Assembly: GCF_043641665.1 (NCBI RefSeq)
Contig: NC_092198.1
Coordinates: 8,802,501 to 8,866,500 of the forward strand
Direction: 5' to 3'
From: Enoplosus armatus
Lineage: Eukaryota > Chordata > Actinopteri > Centrarchiformes > Enoplosidae
Length of the DNA: 64,000 nt
Of this stretch, positions 35,641 through 47,034 are shown piece by piece. Within the stretch, counting starts at the first letter, position 1. Each line of letters begins with the position of its first letter. Below the pieces are notes generated by a model. That model saw only the letters and a list, made by a program, of their open reading frames with translations. It ran no database searches and had not been told where the DNA came from. The position numbers and the translations under genes were made by a program.

Positions 35641-35890
35641 TCCCCTGTTAATTAGATAATGCCTCACTTCTGCTGGCATCACACTCTTGATGAACGCAGT
35701 CCTAGGAGATTACTTCTCCAGAGCAGCAGACAGGCTGGATTACGTAGACAAATTAATGGCTCTATAATTTGATTTTCCCGGGATTGCAAAGTCTAAGCGA
35801 CTCCAACAGAGAGGAACAGTCTGAATCAGCCCTGCTGCGCGGTGACATTAGCTAATCACATCTGCATGCTAAAGAGACCGCTGGGCCACG
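35641..35890. promoter_or_regulatory. Candidate conserved non-coding element
   Basis: Contains TTAATTAGATAATG (TAATTA at 35649-35654), ACAAATTAATGGC and GCTAATCAC homeodomain-type motifs in otherwise balanced, unique sequence. Enhancer-like by composition only. Confidence 0.3.
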
Positions 35891-36419
35891 GGGAGACAAA
35901 AGGTGCCACAGAGGTAGGAAATGGGAACGATTTTCTCCAGGAACTGATCTGTGGGGAGAGCCAGCAGGATTCTTGGCTCAGAGGTACGGCTCAGGGTTCA
36001 ACCGAACAAGGTCTGTACTGAGGGATGTGAGAGGCAAGGTAAGAGGTAAATCTGTTACAAATGAAGGCAGCACAGCGCACTCTGGGTGGCTGCTAGTGCC
36101 TGTTGCGCCTTCAGATCAGCTCACAAACACTTGTCAGGTGTTTCTGGCAATAACCATTGACTCCGTTAGAAGGCCATGTATGTGCACACAATGCAGAATG
36201 CACACAAAAGCAAGCACAGATGAACTGACACCTCCTCTCTGCCCTGTAGTGCCGATACACGGTTCACAGCACCGTAATGTATCGATTTCACAAAATAAAA
36301 GCTACATATGTGTACCCTGTATGAACCACACTGCTGTACAGACTATTGCAAGCGGAAAACAATGACATTATAAAAGAACTTATGTTGCATTTTGCTGGTT
36401 CACAGTGCTAATAAAAGTT

Positions 36420-36640
36420 GTAATGGCATCTCTACCGCTTGCACAAGTCCCAATGGCATGTAATTAAACTGTCTCATCAGGGAACCCTAGGCCTAATGAG
36501 CCTCTCACATTTCAACAAGTAAACTGCTGCTGCGGAACAGTTGTGGGCTCAGGCAACCGTTCCCAATCCATTCTCGGGGGTAACTCTCTCTGAATGAAAG
36601 TTTTGCAATTTACTTGCAAATAATTTGGCTCCTCCGAAGC
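36420..36640. promoter_or_regulatory. Candidate conserved non-coding element
   Basis: Unique sequence with CATGTAATTAAACTG and TTGCAAATAATTTGG motifs and no repeat signature. It may form a cluster with the block at 35641. Conservation is untested. Confidence 0.25.
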
Positions 36641-38019
36641 CCAATTCATTTCTTTGTATGTGCGCGTGTGTGTTCTGTATGACTGATAGTCGGGCTCTGG
36701 GTGACTGACGCTGAGTGACAGCCAATCAGGGAGGCAGGTCTACCTGTCCAGGAAGTCCCATCTGCGCTGACAGTGCAGATTCGATCGGCTCCTGCACAGT
36801 GTTGGTTTGTACACCGCCCACATACTGATGCACTCAGAGGCGATGGCATATCCACACCTAAAACAGGCTAGCCTTGCAAAGTGTTTGTGTTTCTTATGTA
36901 ACAACAACAGTATCTTGTGTAAGCATTTAGTATGGCCATTCTAACTGAAGTGTGCAAAAAGCTTTAATTCCCAAGGCAACGCAGAGTGATTTGGAAGTGA
37001 GAGGTTATATTCATCTCTGTGAACATGGTGCTGTAAGTGTTATTATGCAAGCATAACATTTTCAGAGCTTCATACAGGCACCGACCCATCAGGGGCTTGA
37101 TTCCAAAATTCATGTGGCTGTTCTTTGTTCTTCTTTTGCTCATGTGTATTCATGGCTAATTAAATGCAAATAACTTCTCTTGGTAACACCCTTCATGCAT
37201 GCACACTACACATTAAAAGATGACTCATCATGCATTATCTTTTTTTCTGAATTATCAGTGTCATGAGGCTTCATGATAGCTGCTTACACATGTATTTGAA
37301 GTTTAAACTTTATGAGACTAGCTCGAAACTAATGGACTTTTCAGCTTTTATTCACAAAGTAGCAAGACATCATTTCAAAGAATATCAGCAAGGTAATTCA
37401 AGGTGTCCTGTGTCCCACAACACTTTCATACTGAAAAAACTATTTTAATAGGATAGGGAAATCACAACAGCACGTCCCCACCAAAGTCTATCTTATCTGT
37501 CAGTGAGACAGCCAATATCAGTGAGAAAAGCACAGGTGTTATCCTTGAGACCTCTATCAGTCAGTGATCAGCGAGCCTCTTCATCCTGGCACACAGTGTG
37601 CTCTGGGGAGACCTCTGGTGACATTCTCCCTCTTCTGTGGTTCACAACACTGAATTGTGGCCATTTGATCTCTGCATACTCCCTAAGGCACAAAACGGCT
37701 CTGGCATTTGCAGACAAGGCAACGAGCAGAGCTGTGCCACACTGTGGTAAGGAGGGTCAGGACAGAGCGTGGACAACAGCGCAAACCTCCTAAATACTCC
37801 AGATACGACAGAGAGGGAGAAAAGAAGTGAAGAGAGTGCAGATGAAGCTGCCTCCAGAGCTCCAGCGGACATGAAAGGAAAGAGCGTCACTCAGGGGCTT
37901 TGGTTGGAAAATGTTAATAGATTAGAGCAGCTAGTTGGTGCATGCAATAGTTTGTAGGTTTGTCATGTGGCTGTCTGTCCATCCATGTGTGTATTATATG
38001 TTTATTTGGATTTGAATGA
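36641..38019. other. Intergenic, no gene recognised
   Basis: A CCAAT-like motif lies at 36721-36727 (GCCAATCAG). The 96-residue frame at 37503-37793 and others show no recognisable domain or splice context. Confidence 0.5.
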
Positions 38020-38225
38020 TCCACTATGCTCACCAGCTAGTAACTAAGTACGTCTGCTTGCCGTTTGGTGTTGGACAGATAGCGTACAGTGGGTTTATAA
38101 ACTGCCTGCCGCGGCTAAAAGCAACGTCGATAAGAGCAGTAAGAGTGAACCAAAACAGGAAAGTTAAGTCATAAAGCTTCACAGAGCTGAGGGGAACTGC
38201 AGAGTTAGGTGAATGTGGTTTGGAT
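38020..38225 (+). repeat. Probable dispersed fish repeat
   Basis: CACCAGCTAGTAACTAAGTA, GCTTGCCGTTTGGTGTTGGA, GTGAACCAAAACAGGAAAGT and GAGCTGAGGGGAACTGCAGA follow the same layout as 19800-20045, with an extra internal segment. Class unknown. Confidence 0.45.
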
Positions 38226-38610
38226 TTAAAAAAGACGACTTGATGCTTTGGGTTAGGGAAGAATCACAGACATGGTCAAAAGAAGACACTGACTTTCCGC
38301 GGGAAAAAATCTGCATCAACCTCCTCCCTACAAAGGTTTTGCAACGCAGATAAAAACTTTTGTGCTACTTCAGCCTTTGCCTAATTCACACAGCCACTAG
38401 AGGTCCTTTTCAGGTAAACATAAATACAGGTTGTATTAGGCATTTGAACAAACCACAACCATACTGTTGTTTAGTCTAATCTTGAACTGACACTGGACGG
38501 CACCATAGTAGAAGAAAAAAACAATTTGGCTTTCACTTGTTAACAATTCAAGTCAGGATGACAGTAACTTTCTGCCCTGATGGAGATGTGCTGAGGCTTT
38601 GAAAAATATC

Positions 38611-38634
38611 AGCTTTTGAAAAAGCTTTTGAAAA
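38611..38634. repeat. Two 12-bp tandem units
   Basis: AGCTTTTGAAAA repeated twice exactly. Confidence 0.95.
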
Positions 38635-38761
38635 AGCATATTTGCATCACCTTATATTTAAGAAAAATCAGGTCAGACCAACAGCTGTGAGGATTTATAC
38701 CGCACACATTAAATTGATCAGTTGGATAAGGGTTACCGAGGCTTACCGAGACCTATATTAT

Positions 38762-39235
38762 CAGTGGTGGAAAGTAACAAATTATATTTGTTTAAGAACC
38801 GTACTTAAGTACAATTTAGAGATAAATCTGCTTCACAATTCCACTTCTCTACATTTCAGATGTAAATATTATGCTTTATGCTCTACTTCATCTATTTTAC
38901 AGCTACAGTTACTTTGCAGATTAACATTTTATATACAAGAAAATGGAAGCTTAGAAAATATAACGTATCATTATGTCTTAAACTACCCAACAGTATAAAG
39001 TGGTCGAAATGATATCCACCTTGAACAGCTACATTAAAACACATTCATGTTTATGCACCATGACTGATCATCCAATAATGTAATATGTACTTTTAATATT
39101 AAAGTACATTTTGCTGCCAATACTGTACTTTTACTTAAGTAAAATTTGGAATAGAGAACATCTACTGAAGCATTTTACACTTTGATATTGATACTTTTAT
39201 TTAAGTAAAGGATCTGAGTACTTCTTCCACAACTG
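38762..39235 (+). mobile_element. 474-bp hAT-like MITE, nearly complete
   Basis: Starts CAGTGGTGGAAAGTAAC, and its right end reads, reversed, CAGTTGTGGAAGAAGTA, so the terminal inverted repeats are matched but diverged. The interior holds many AAGTAC/TACTTAAGTA motifs typical of a very common fish element; the left part is shared with 4450-4632. The 118-residue frame crossing it is not a gene. No clear 8-bp target duplication remains. Confidence 0.8.
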
Positions 39236-40559
39236 AAACTAACACGAACCTATGTGATTAGCATTTATCATATACAGTAAAAATGGTCTTTTCTCTATTT
39301 GTTGAAGTAGACCTCACCTGAACAATAAAACTGACAATAATCTGTACGAATAATGCATTCTTCCTCTTCCATCATTGTTTCCTCTAATAAGCTAAAGCCA
39401 CATCTTCTTTCCATTTATATATTTTCCCACTTCCCTCTTTATCCTATCAGATTAAAAGCTAATAGGCAACTCCCTCCTGGTTCACACCATTCTTATCAAG
39501 TAGGCTAATACTACCACTCACCTCTGTTACCCACATGGGAGTCAATTACCAATTAGCATGTTCTTTATAAACCCAATTAGCTGCACCTGTAGCATGCTGC
39601 CGCCAGATCTTACTCTGGTGCCTACATACAACCATCTTCCACACCAACAGCAGCATTTAGACTCTAACCATTGAGATGGCTGATGGGTTATGTTGCTTGC
39701 TTAGGGTGCTCATAATCAAGAATAAAATGCATATAAAATCATATTGCGTTTCATCAAATAAAGCGTTACATCTGTAAACTGGTCTCTCCTGATTACACTC
39801 CTTACTGAACTTCTTCAATAATAGTATGGTGTTCTGGTACAGCAAAACTAGCAGCCCAATTGTATTATTACAACAAATAGAGAACACTGTAGCCTTTGCT
39901 GAGGATGTCTTATAAGCTCTCAAAGGGAAAAGACACCACTGAGGAAAAAAAAACACATCTTTGCCGGCCTTAAAAGCAATAAAATGCTTCTTAAGACGTA
40001 TCCTCAGAAAAGTATAGTCACACAGTTTCAAATCAGCAGACAGAAAAATGAATCAGTCTAAGAATATGTCTGACACTTTGGCAGACACATCATCTTGAGG
40101 TGAAACTACCACTGAGGCTGATATTAAAGCCCAGCTCTGATACTTGGCAGGTATTTCCACAATTACAGAAATCAGTGACTCCTCAACATTCGAAGCATCG
40201 GTGTAGAACAACATTAGCATTGCCCTTGCTTTGAATTTTGACCCCAAAAGACAAGGAGTTAATGTACCCTGCAGAAACTCCCAACACCTTATATCAAAAA
40301 TTGAAAGAAAAAAAAATACCAAAAGAACACATTATTCTTGCTAAGCTTGCAGGAGAATTGGTCAGTCCAAAATGCATTACTGCATCATCTCACTGAAAGC
40401 AGTGTGATGAATATCTTCCCAATATGTGAGGGAAGAGAGAATTTCTATTAGCAAGCTGTTCAGATAACATAGGAGAAGAAAAAAAGAAAAAAAAATGAAA
40501 CCCGTCCAGTCGGTTGAGTAGAGCTCCAGTATCTTCTGTGTCTCCTGCTCTCTCTCCCC
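39236..40559. other. Intergenic, no gene recognised
   Basis: A+T-rich. The 124-residue minus-strand frame at 39657-40031 has no recognisable domain. Confidence 0.5.
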
Positions 40560-40840
40560 TCTGAGGTGTACTGTTCAGTCTGCCTCCATTAGTAAATTAG
40601 ATGTTATCTTCTCTGACTGGATCGATAAATTATCACATAACAAGATGTTGGACCTTGATTTGCATTACTGGTCCTGACAGCATGTAACAAACTAATTATT
40701 TCTGAAAGGACCCCTCGCTCCACGTGTGACAATGTGGGAAATGGTGTGGAGACATTTCTATGACTTATGAATGCCCGCAGAGCTAATACACCGCAATCAA
40801 AAGCAACGTCACTGTCACATTAAAACCAAGCTACAAATAG
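40560..40840. promoter_or_regulatory. Candidate conserved non-coding element
   Basis: Contains TAGTAAATTAGATG, GATCGATAAATTATC, GATTTGCATTACTGG and AACTAATTATTTC in unique sequence, a dense set of homeodomain/POU-like motifs. Conservation is untested. Confidence 0.3.
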
Positions 40841-41698
40841 ACATCGAGCTTACACAGGATATACTGAAATACAGACATCTTCATTACAACACATCATATC
40901 TCTCTACTCCCTTGAACCGTTTTATTGGCTTAATAAAAATAGGATATAAAACAGCATTTTGTATTTTTATTTCCTTTCATGTTTTTATTACATAGCCCTA
41001 TTGATTTCATAAACGTGTATTTATGTCTAATATGCTTCAATGAATATTTTCATAAGAGCTTTACCGTATATTCAGGGAGCTTTTTGATGTAAACTTGAAT
41101 ACAGAAAATTACAGTTGTTGAAATGTCATTTAGGGTAAGGTAATGGCCTGAATCTGTAGCAAATGTGTGGGCGTGTGAAGTTGAAAGAAGAAAAAAAAGA
41201 TACCATGGCAACAGTTAACATGTTGTTCCCTATGAATGGGGACGTGTCTGTCTAAGCCAATCAGTAACAAGTGTGTCACCTTTACATGTGTTCCAATAAA
41301 TATAAAGTGTGTCTTTTTACAGCTTGTCACAGAGAGCAGGAACTAGCTTGAGATAGGTCATTTATTCACATTTTCACAGTGTAGAATTTATTGCCTGAAT
41401 TTTGTTGTCAAAGTTGTGATATTGTTGTGCAGTTATGCAATTGCAAGCACCATTTTCAGGGATGTTCTGACATCCAAGATCAGATAGTACTGAAAAGCAC
41501 TGCATTGATGAGCTGCTGTTTGTCAGAGGAAAATCTGATTCAAAAGAAAAACAAGTATTCACAGTCTACATGGAAAAGGCTGTGCGAATTTGGTAGTTTG
41601 TACCAGAAAAAACGTAAAAAGTTGCCTTGAAAAGTATTTGTTGAAACTATGTTACAATTAGTTTTCTTGATCAGGCAAACAACCAGAAATACATACAG

Positions 41699-41830
41699 TG
41701 TTTTGGAGTGGTGGTCGGACAAAACATATTAGGACGTCGCTATTTTTCAACATTTAATAGACTAACAATGAATCGCTTCATCAGAAAAATAATTGACAGA
41801 TTAATAACGAAAACAATCGTTGCAGCCCTA
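41699..41830 (+). mobile_element. hAT-like MITE fragment, copy A (right end)
   Basis: GGTGGTCGGACAAAACA, CATTTAATAGACTAACAATG, AATAATTGACAGATTAATAA and the terminal TTGCAGCCCTA (41820-41830) are the right part of the fish element whose other-strand end is TAGGGCTGCAA. It is truncated at the left. Confidence 0.75.
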
Positions 41831-41974
41831 AAAAAGATGATACAGTATCTCTGGTTCTGCTGCATCAATTGTGATCCCTTTTTAAAAACTGTCCATCGAG
41901 AGTCCGACAACGTTATAGGCGTGCAATGCATCATATCAACACAAAATTAATCCATAACTCTGATAATCCATAAA

Positions 41975-42228
41975 TTGTCGTTTTTCAAGCAAAAATGCTA
42001 AGCATTTTCTGGTACCAGCTTCTTAAATGGGAGTATTATTCTGCTTTTCTGTTCTTTATCAATTAAAATTGAATATCTTTGGGTTAGACTAAACAAGAGA
42101 TTTGAACATGTCTACTTGGGCTCTGGGAAATATATAATGGCCTTTTTCTACAAGTTTGTGACCTTTTATAAACAATTGATCAATCAAGCAAATAATCAGG
42201 AGATTATTCGATAATGAAAATAATCATT
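41975..42228 (+). mobile_element. hAT-like MITE fragment, copy B (interior)
   Basis: ATTGAATATCTTTGGGTTAG, GGGCTCTGGGAAATATATAA, CTTTTATAAACAATTGATCA and TCGATAATGAAAATAATCAT correspond to the interior of the same family as copy A, in the same orientation. The TTGCAGCCCTA end is lost. Confidence 0.65.
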
Positions 42229-42425
42229 ACTAATGACCACATCCAGTATATTAGGTAAAACTGTTTACAAGCTTTCTGATGGCTGAAGTTGCTTGCACTA
42301 ATGGACTTTGCTTGAAAGCTGCATCCAGTAATGTGGCCATATCCTTGCTGATGTGTGAAATGTTACCATAACTAATATGAATGATGTCCCAAAGAATAAA
42401 AATATTTTTGCTTTAAAGAGGGTTC

Positions 42426-42427
<2 letters not shown>

Positions 42428-42474
<47 letters not shown>
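42428..42474. repeat. (TG)23 microsatellite
   Basis: Forty-seven bases of uninterrupted TG. Confidence 0.98.
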
Positions 42475-42476
<2 letters not shown>

Positions 42477-45400
42477 CGTCACCTACTGACTGTTTGTGTA
42501 GGTCTGCTTAGAATTTCTCTGAGGAATAAACTCCATTGTGAACACTGTTTGATAACAGGGACAACAGGACAAAGTTCAACATCCAAGTATTGATAGTCAG
42601 CAACAGAAGAGCCTTTGAGGTTCTTGGGGATCACAAAGCCCTCCAAACCCGGACTTTGTGAACACATTTGAACACATACAAAACGGCACCCACAAACAAC
42701 AAATCAACAACAATAAATCCCACAGGGCCACTCTGTTAAGAGGCAGTCATGTGTCTCTGAGATCCTCCCAAATCTAACACGCATTGTTGTGTGTGGTTCA
42801 ATGGCAATAAGAACAAACACCCTTGGAACCAGTTATCATCCAGACAGTGCAGGGCAAGGGCATGGATGTGTATCTAGGGCATATTACTGTATGTAAATAG
42901 AAGGTCAGCAACTTCTCAGGGTGGATAGTGACTGCTTAGGGAGAAGTAAGGAGACTGACAAACAGGCAGGGTGAGAACAGGAGCGTTGTGGCAGGATTGA
43001 GGAGGAAAGAGGGCTTCAAAGATATGTGGGAGTGGGTTTTCGTTTGATTGCCAGAGGCTGAAGGGGGAGAAAAAAAGGGGAGTGCAATATTAGTGGAAGA
43101 GAAAAGAAAACCTGTAAGCAAAAGGTATAAAGTGTCTGTCCTTATAAAGTCAGAGAGTGGGAGAAGGACACAGGAGACGGGGACAGAGAGAGAGAAGGGA
43201 TAGAGGAAGGGATTGAAAAATGGAACAGAGAGGTAAAGGGGGGGGGGGGGGGCAGAGAGTCTGAAGCTGAGAGTAAAGAATGTGGGATTGGCTGGTCGGG
43301 TAAAGGGAGATTTGGTCCCTATAAAGTCACATTACTGCAGGCTCATAACGCAGGGAAGGCTGCTGCCTCCACAGATATGAGCAGTGGCTTTGGTACATGA
43401 ATAATTCAGCCCACAAGGAGGACACAGGGATCCGCGGATACAGTGGCATACGGATGGGCCTTTGCAAAGAACCCAAGAGACATAACCCAGCAGGAATGAG
43501 CACAAGTTAATCCACATCGCTGTAAGATCTGACCTTACACACCCATGAAATCAGAACTACTTGAAGCGGCTGCATCGTTGGAAAAGACAGTCTACCCTTT
43601 TTTTTTTGCACTTTGTGTTGTATCTAGGCCTCATTAGGCAGTGCGAAATGTGCATCATGTTTTACAAGAGGTTTGTTAGCATGGAAATGCATGCAAAGCC
43701 CCACTGTGGGACAGAAGCTTTTATTAATCCAGTCAGGAGAGAGTTAATGTGAGAGTTCCTCGACATGCATTAGATAGCGGCTGTGCTAATGGGAGGCAGG
43801 CTGCTAGGAACCTGGCCGACAGGGATTAGATAGAGAAGTGATCACAGGGAAGACTTCATCAGAAATGCTGAGGCACCAGGCAGCTCATTACTACTGTAGC
43901 AGCACAGCCTCAGCCCAGTGGTCCTGCTCTGCTCTCTGCAGCACCATACACAGGAGCAGGCTGACACACACAGGCAGGCTAGAAATACAGTATCGATGCA
44001 ACAAACACACACACTGGAAGACTCCCATACAATTAAACCTACTGTCCATACGCATAAACACACACATGTAAGCATCTGTTACAAGCAGCATGTGTCCCAT
44101 TCATTATGAAAACAGCACATTACACCTTTAAATAAACGGTAGACTCTTGCCCTATGTTTCCTGGAACACGAAAGCTAGAATTCATGTGCTCAGATACAAA
44201 CAGGCACTAAAAAAGATCTAAAGCACACATACATTGTCACAATGTAGACTTCAAACACACATACAATTTATATTTCATGCTGAGAGCCATGGATGTTCTG
44301 CAGTGAATCTGAACAAAAGGAATTACACTGTTTTTGAAAGACATCAAAACACATTTTCAATGAGGTTGAAGGGTCTAAGATCCTCTGAGGACAACCAACA
44401 TAAAAACACTTTTTTGTGTGATTTTTTGGGTGTGATTTTGAAACTCATCTCAGGAACTATGGCTTCTTGTTAGAAGGGCATACTGGTGTCATCAAGTTTT
44501 CTGTCCTGCTCTAGTGGCTAGTGATGGCTTCTCATCTACCTCTCACAGTTCTGGTTCCATCCATTGCCTCAGAAGAAACACTGAATTGAACTAGAGTTGC
44601 ATCATGCATCAGCCTCCCATACAGGACCACCTAAGTATTTACAGCGTTCTTTGAGAGACTTTATTTTTCTATCTACCTGGAAAATGTTTTTCCTTAGAGC
44701 AAAAAGCCACCTTCTTCTTTTTAAGATTCTTTTTACATTTCTTTGTCTGGATAGAGGTGATTTAGGGACACCTTTTAAAGGGATGTTGCTCAATAAACCA
44801 ACAGTCAGTCACATGGCCACTGTGTATTAATTTGAAAAGGAACTCATCTAGAAAACCGTGAGTGAACAGTAGTTTTTTCTTTCCTAACAAAGACAGAACC
44901 AGAGACAGCCCGGTACAATTGCATCCGTTTTCCATCAACACCTTTTATATTTGTAAAATGATCATTTGTTTGCTTTCTGTGACCCAAGACAGTGTGAAGA
45001 CAACAGGATGTTTATCTTTGAAGGCTCAACAGCTAGTAAACACTTTAGTCTTCTCTGAATGACAACAGGTTCATCATGGCAATTGCCCATCTCCTGCTCA
45101 AAAGAAGAAATGATTGCCAAAGAGAAGTGATGGCGGGGTGGTGTGCTGTGCGAGTGGGTTCACAAGAGACAGCTTTGCACTGATGTGGCAGACGGGGATT
45201 GGCAAAGACAGTATGAAACAGAGAAGAGGGACTTTTTTCTGCTGTTGTACTAACAGACTTTCACATCCAGCCATGCTTCTCTATAAGAAAAATTGTGTTA
45301 GCTTGTGTTGATCAAATAGAAAAAACACACCAAACAGACAGTAGACATTAGCCATCATGCTTGTCACAACTTGGCCAGACAGATTGCGGGTATAAAATGA

Positions 45401-45659
45401 TCACAGTCTGTAAGATGCCAGATCCCGACTGAGAAGTCAGTTGCAGTTTGTGTGATAAATAAAGACAGATGGCTCAAACAAGTGACAAAAATATGAAAAC
45501 TTAACAAACTGCAGCAAAAATAGCCTACCATGCTTATTTGGTATTTTTGGTATTGGAACAAAAAGTCCCGGACCAGCTTCTCCTTTGATGTTTGAGGACA
45601 TTCAGAGTGCAAATGTACAGCTTCCCAAATAAATGTCAGTCAAATATTGTAACAAGAGC
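42475..45659. other. Intergenic, no gene recognised
   Basis: Purine-rich 42940-43237 leads into a poly-G run. 43660-43830 (ATGGAAATGCATGCAAAGCC, GATTAGATAGAGAAGTGATC) looks unique and motif-rich. Other small frames lack support. Confidence 0.5.
43238..43252 (+). repeat. 15-base poly-G run
   Basis: Fifteen consecutive G at the end of a purine-rich stretch. Confidence 0.95.
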
Positions 45660-46195
45660 ATTTTTAGCCATGCTAGCAGCTCCAGGATTGTCTGTCTTTC
45701 GGTCAGTTAGTCCATCACTTCAGTCCAGACTGGAATATCTCAAAATGTATTAGATGTACTGCCATAACAGAGAATATATCCTACTGATGATTTGATTGTC
45801 TTGACAACTTGCCATGATGATGCCATGAATTTGCTATATATATATATATATATATTAAATCCCTAGAGGATGAATTCTAACAACATTTTCTGAGAACCAT
45901 TAAGTAAATGTTGAGACATTTCACTGAATAAGTGAAAACTTTTCCTCAAGTGCCACCAGCAGGTCAGAGTCTCACCAATGTATCCTACTGACTTTCGGTG
46001 ATCCCCTGACTTTTCCTACAGCACCACCAGCTGGCTGACATTTTTAGCTGGCATTGAAATATCTCAACAAGTATTGAGTGGATTGCTATGAAATTTCGTA
46101 GTCCCCAGAGAATGAATTGTAATAACTTTGATCCCGAGACCTTTCATCAACCAGTCAAAATCTAACGTTGTCAAACATTTTGGTAAAGTACTGTC
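45660..46195 (-). repeat. Dispersed fish repeat with tandem sub-units
   Basis: An inverted relative of 24193-24580. GAAATATCTCAACAAGTATT, GTGGATTGCTATGAAATTTC and GAGAATGAATTGTAATAACT at 46050-46140 match its reverse complement. Related sub-units recur at about 45705-45965 and 45960-46040 (CCACCAGCAGGTCAGAGTC, CACCACCAGCTGGCTGACA), so two to three diverged units lie in tandem. A (TA)10 tract at 45835-45855 interrupts it. Confidence 0.65.
45835..45855. repeat. (TA)10 microsatellite
   Basis: Uninterrupted TA inside the dispersed repeat. Confidence 0.95.
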
Positions 46196-46910
46196 CCACA
46201 AAGCCATTAGCCTCGCTGTAGACTCTTAGTCTTGTTTAAAGTTGAATTAACTTTTCTGGATATACTGAAAGTCGAGAGGTCATCATGTAGTATTAATCGA
46301 ATACTACTCTACATAATAACCACATTTGCAGTACATAATATTATTAAGGATGCATTCAGTTGAATTTAGCTGTGTCCATCTAAATTACAACAAAAATGTC
46401 ACCATTTACAAACTGAAGCAAACAGCCTTTTAAAAAGCTTTTACAGAGTTGCATACAACAATTTCCTGTGGTGATCACGTTGACTATCCTCAAATAATTG
46501 TGGGTTCTTTTTCACACCAAATCATAGCGTCAATTGAACAGTCTTGATGGAGTTGAAAATGTCTCTGGCTGACTGTTCAGCATTTTCAGCTGACTCATTT
46601 TTAAAAGGGACTTCAATATGCATCATATTGTGCTTTTTAGAGTATGTTTTCGGATGACGACTAACCAATGTGTTGGGCAACTAATGTAGGTAGTTAATGA
46701 TGTGCTACTTGGCCTTAAAAGTAAGGTTACTACTGTAGGTTAGCCGGACATGCTCAGAATCAGAATCAGGAATACTTTATTGAGTAGAAAGTAGCAACAA
46801 TTTAGAGCTAAAAGTATGTACAAAATATAAAAAGAAGAAATAGAAAAAAAAAATATACACATTTACAATATTTAAGTGAAAAATAAAAGTAAAAAATATA
46901 TACAATAACA

Positions 46911-46932
46911 ATATATATATATATATATATAT
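46911..46932. repeat. (AT)11 microsatellite
   Basis: AT tract inside the LINE 3' UTR. Confidence 0.95.
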
Positions 46933-47034
46933 TGCACTGAAAATATATATATACATAGAATAAATAATAATGAGGTAGTATGTGTAGGAGCGGGTCCAGA
47001 TTTTCAGTCTGTTTCTTCTGAGTGTCAGTGACAC

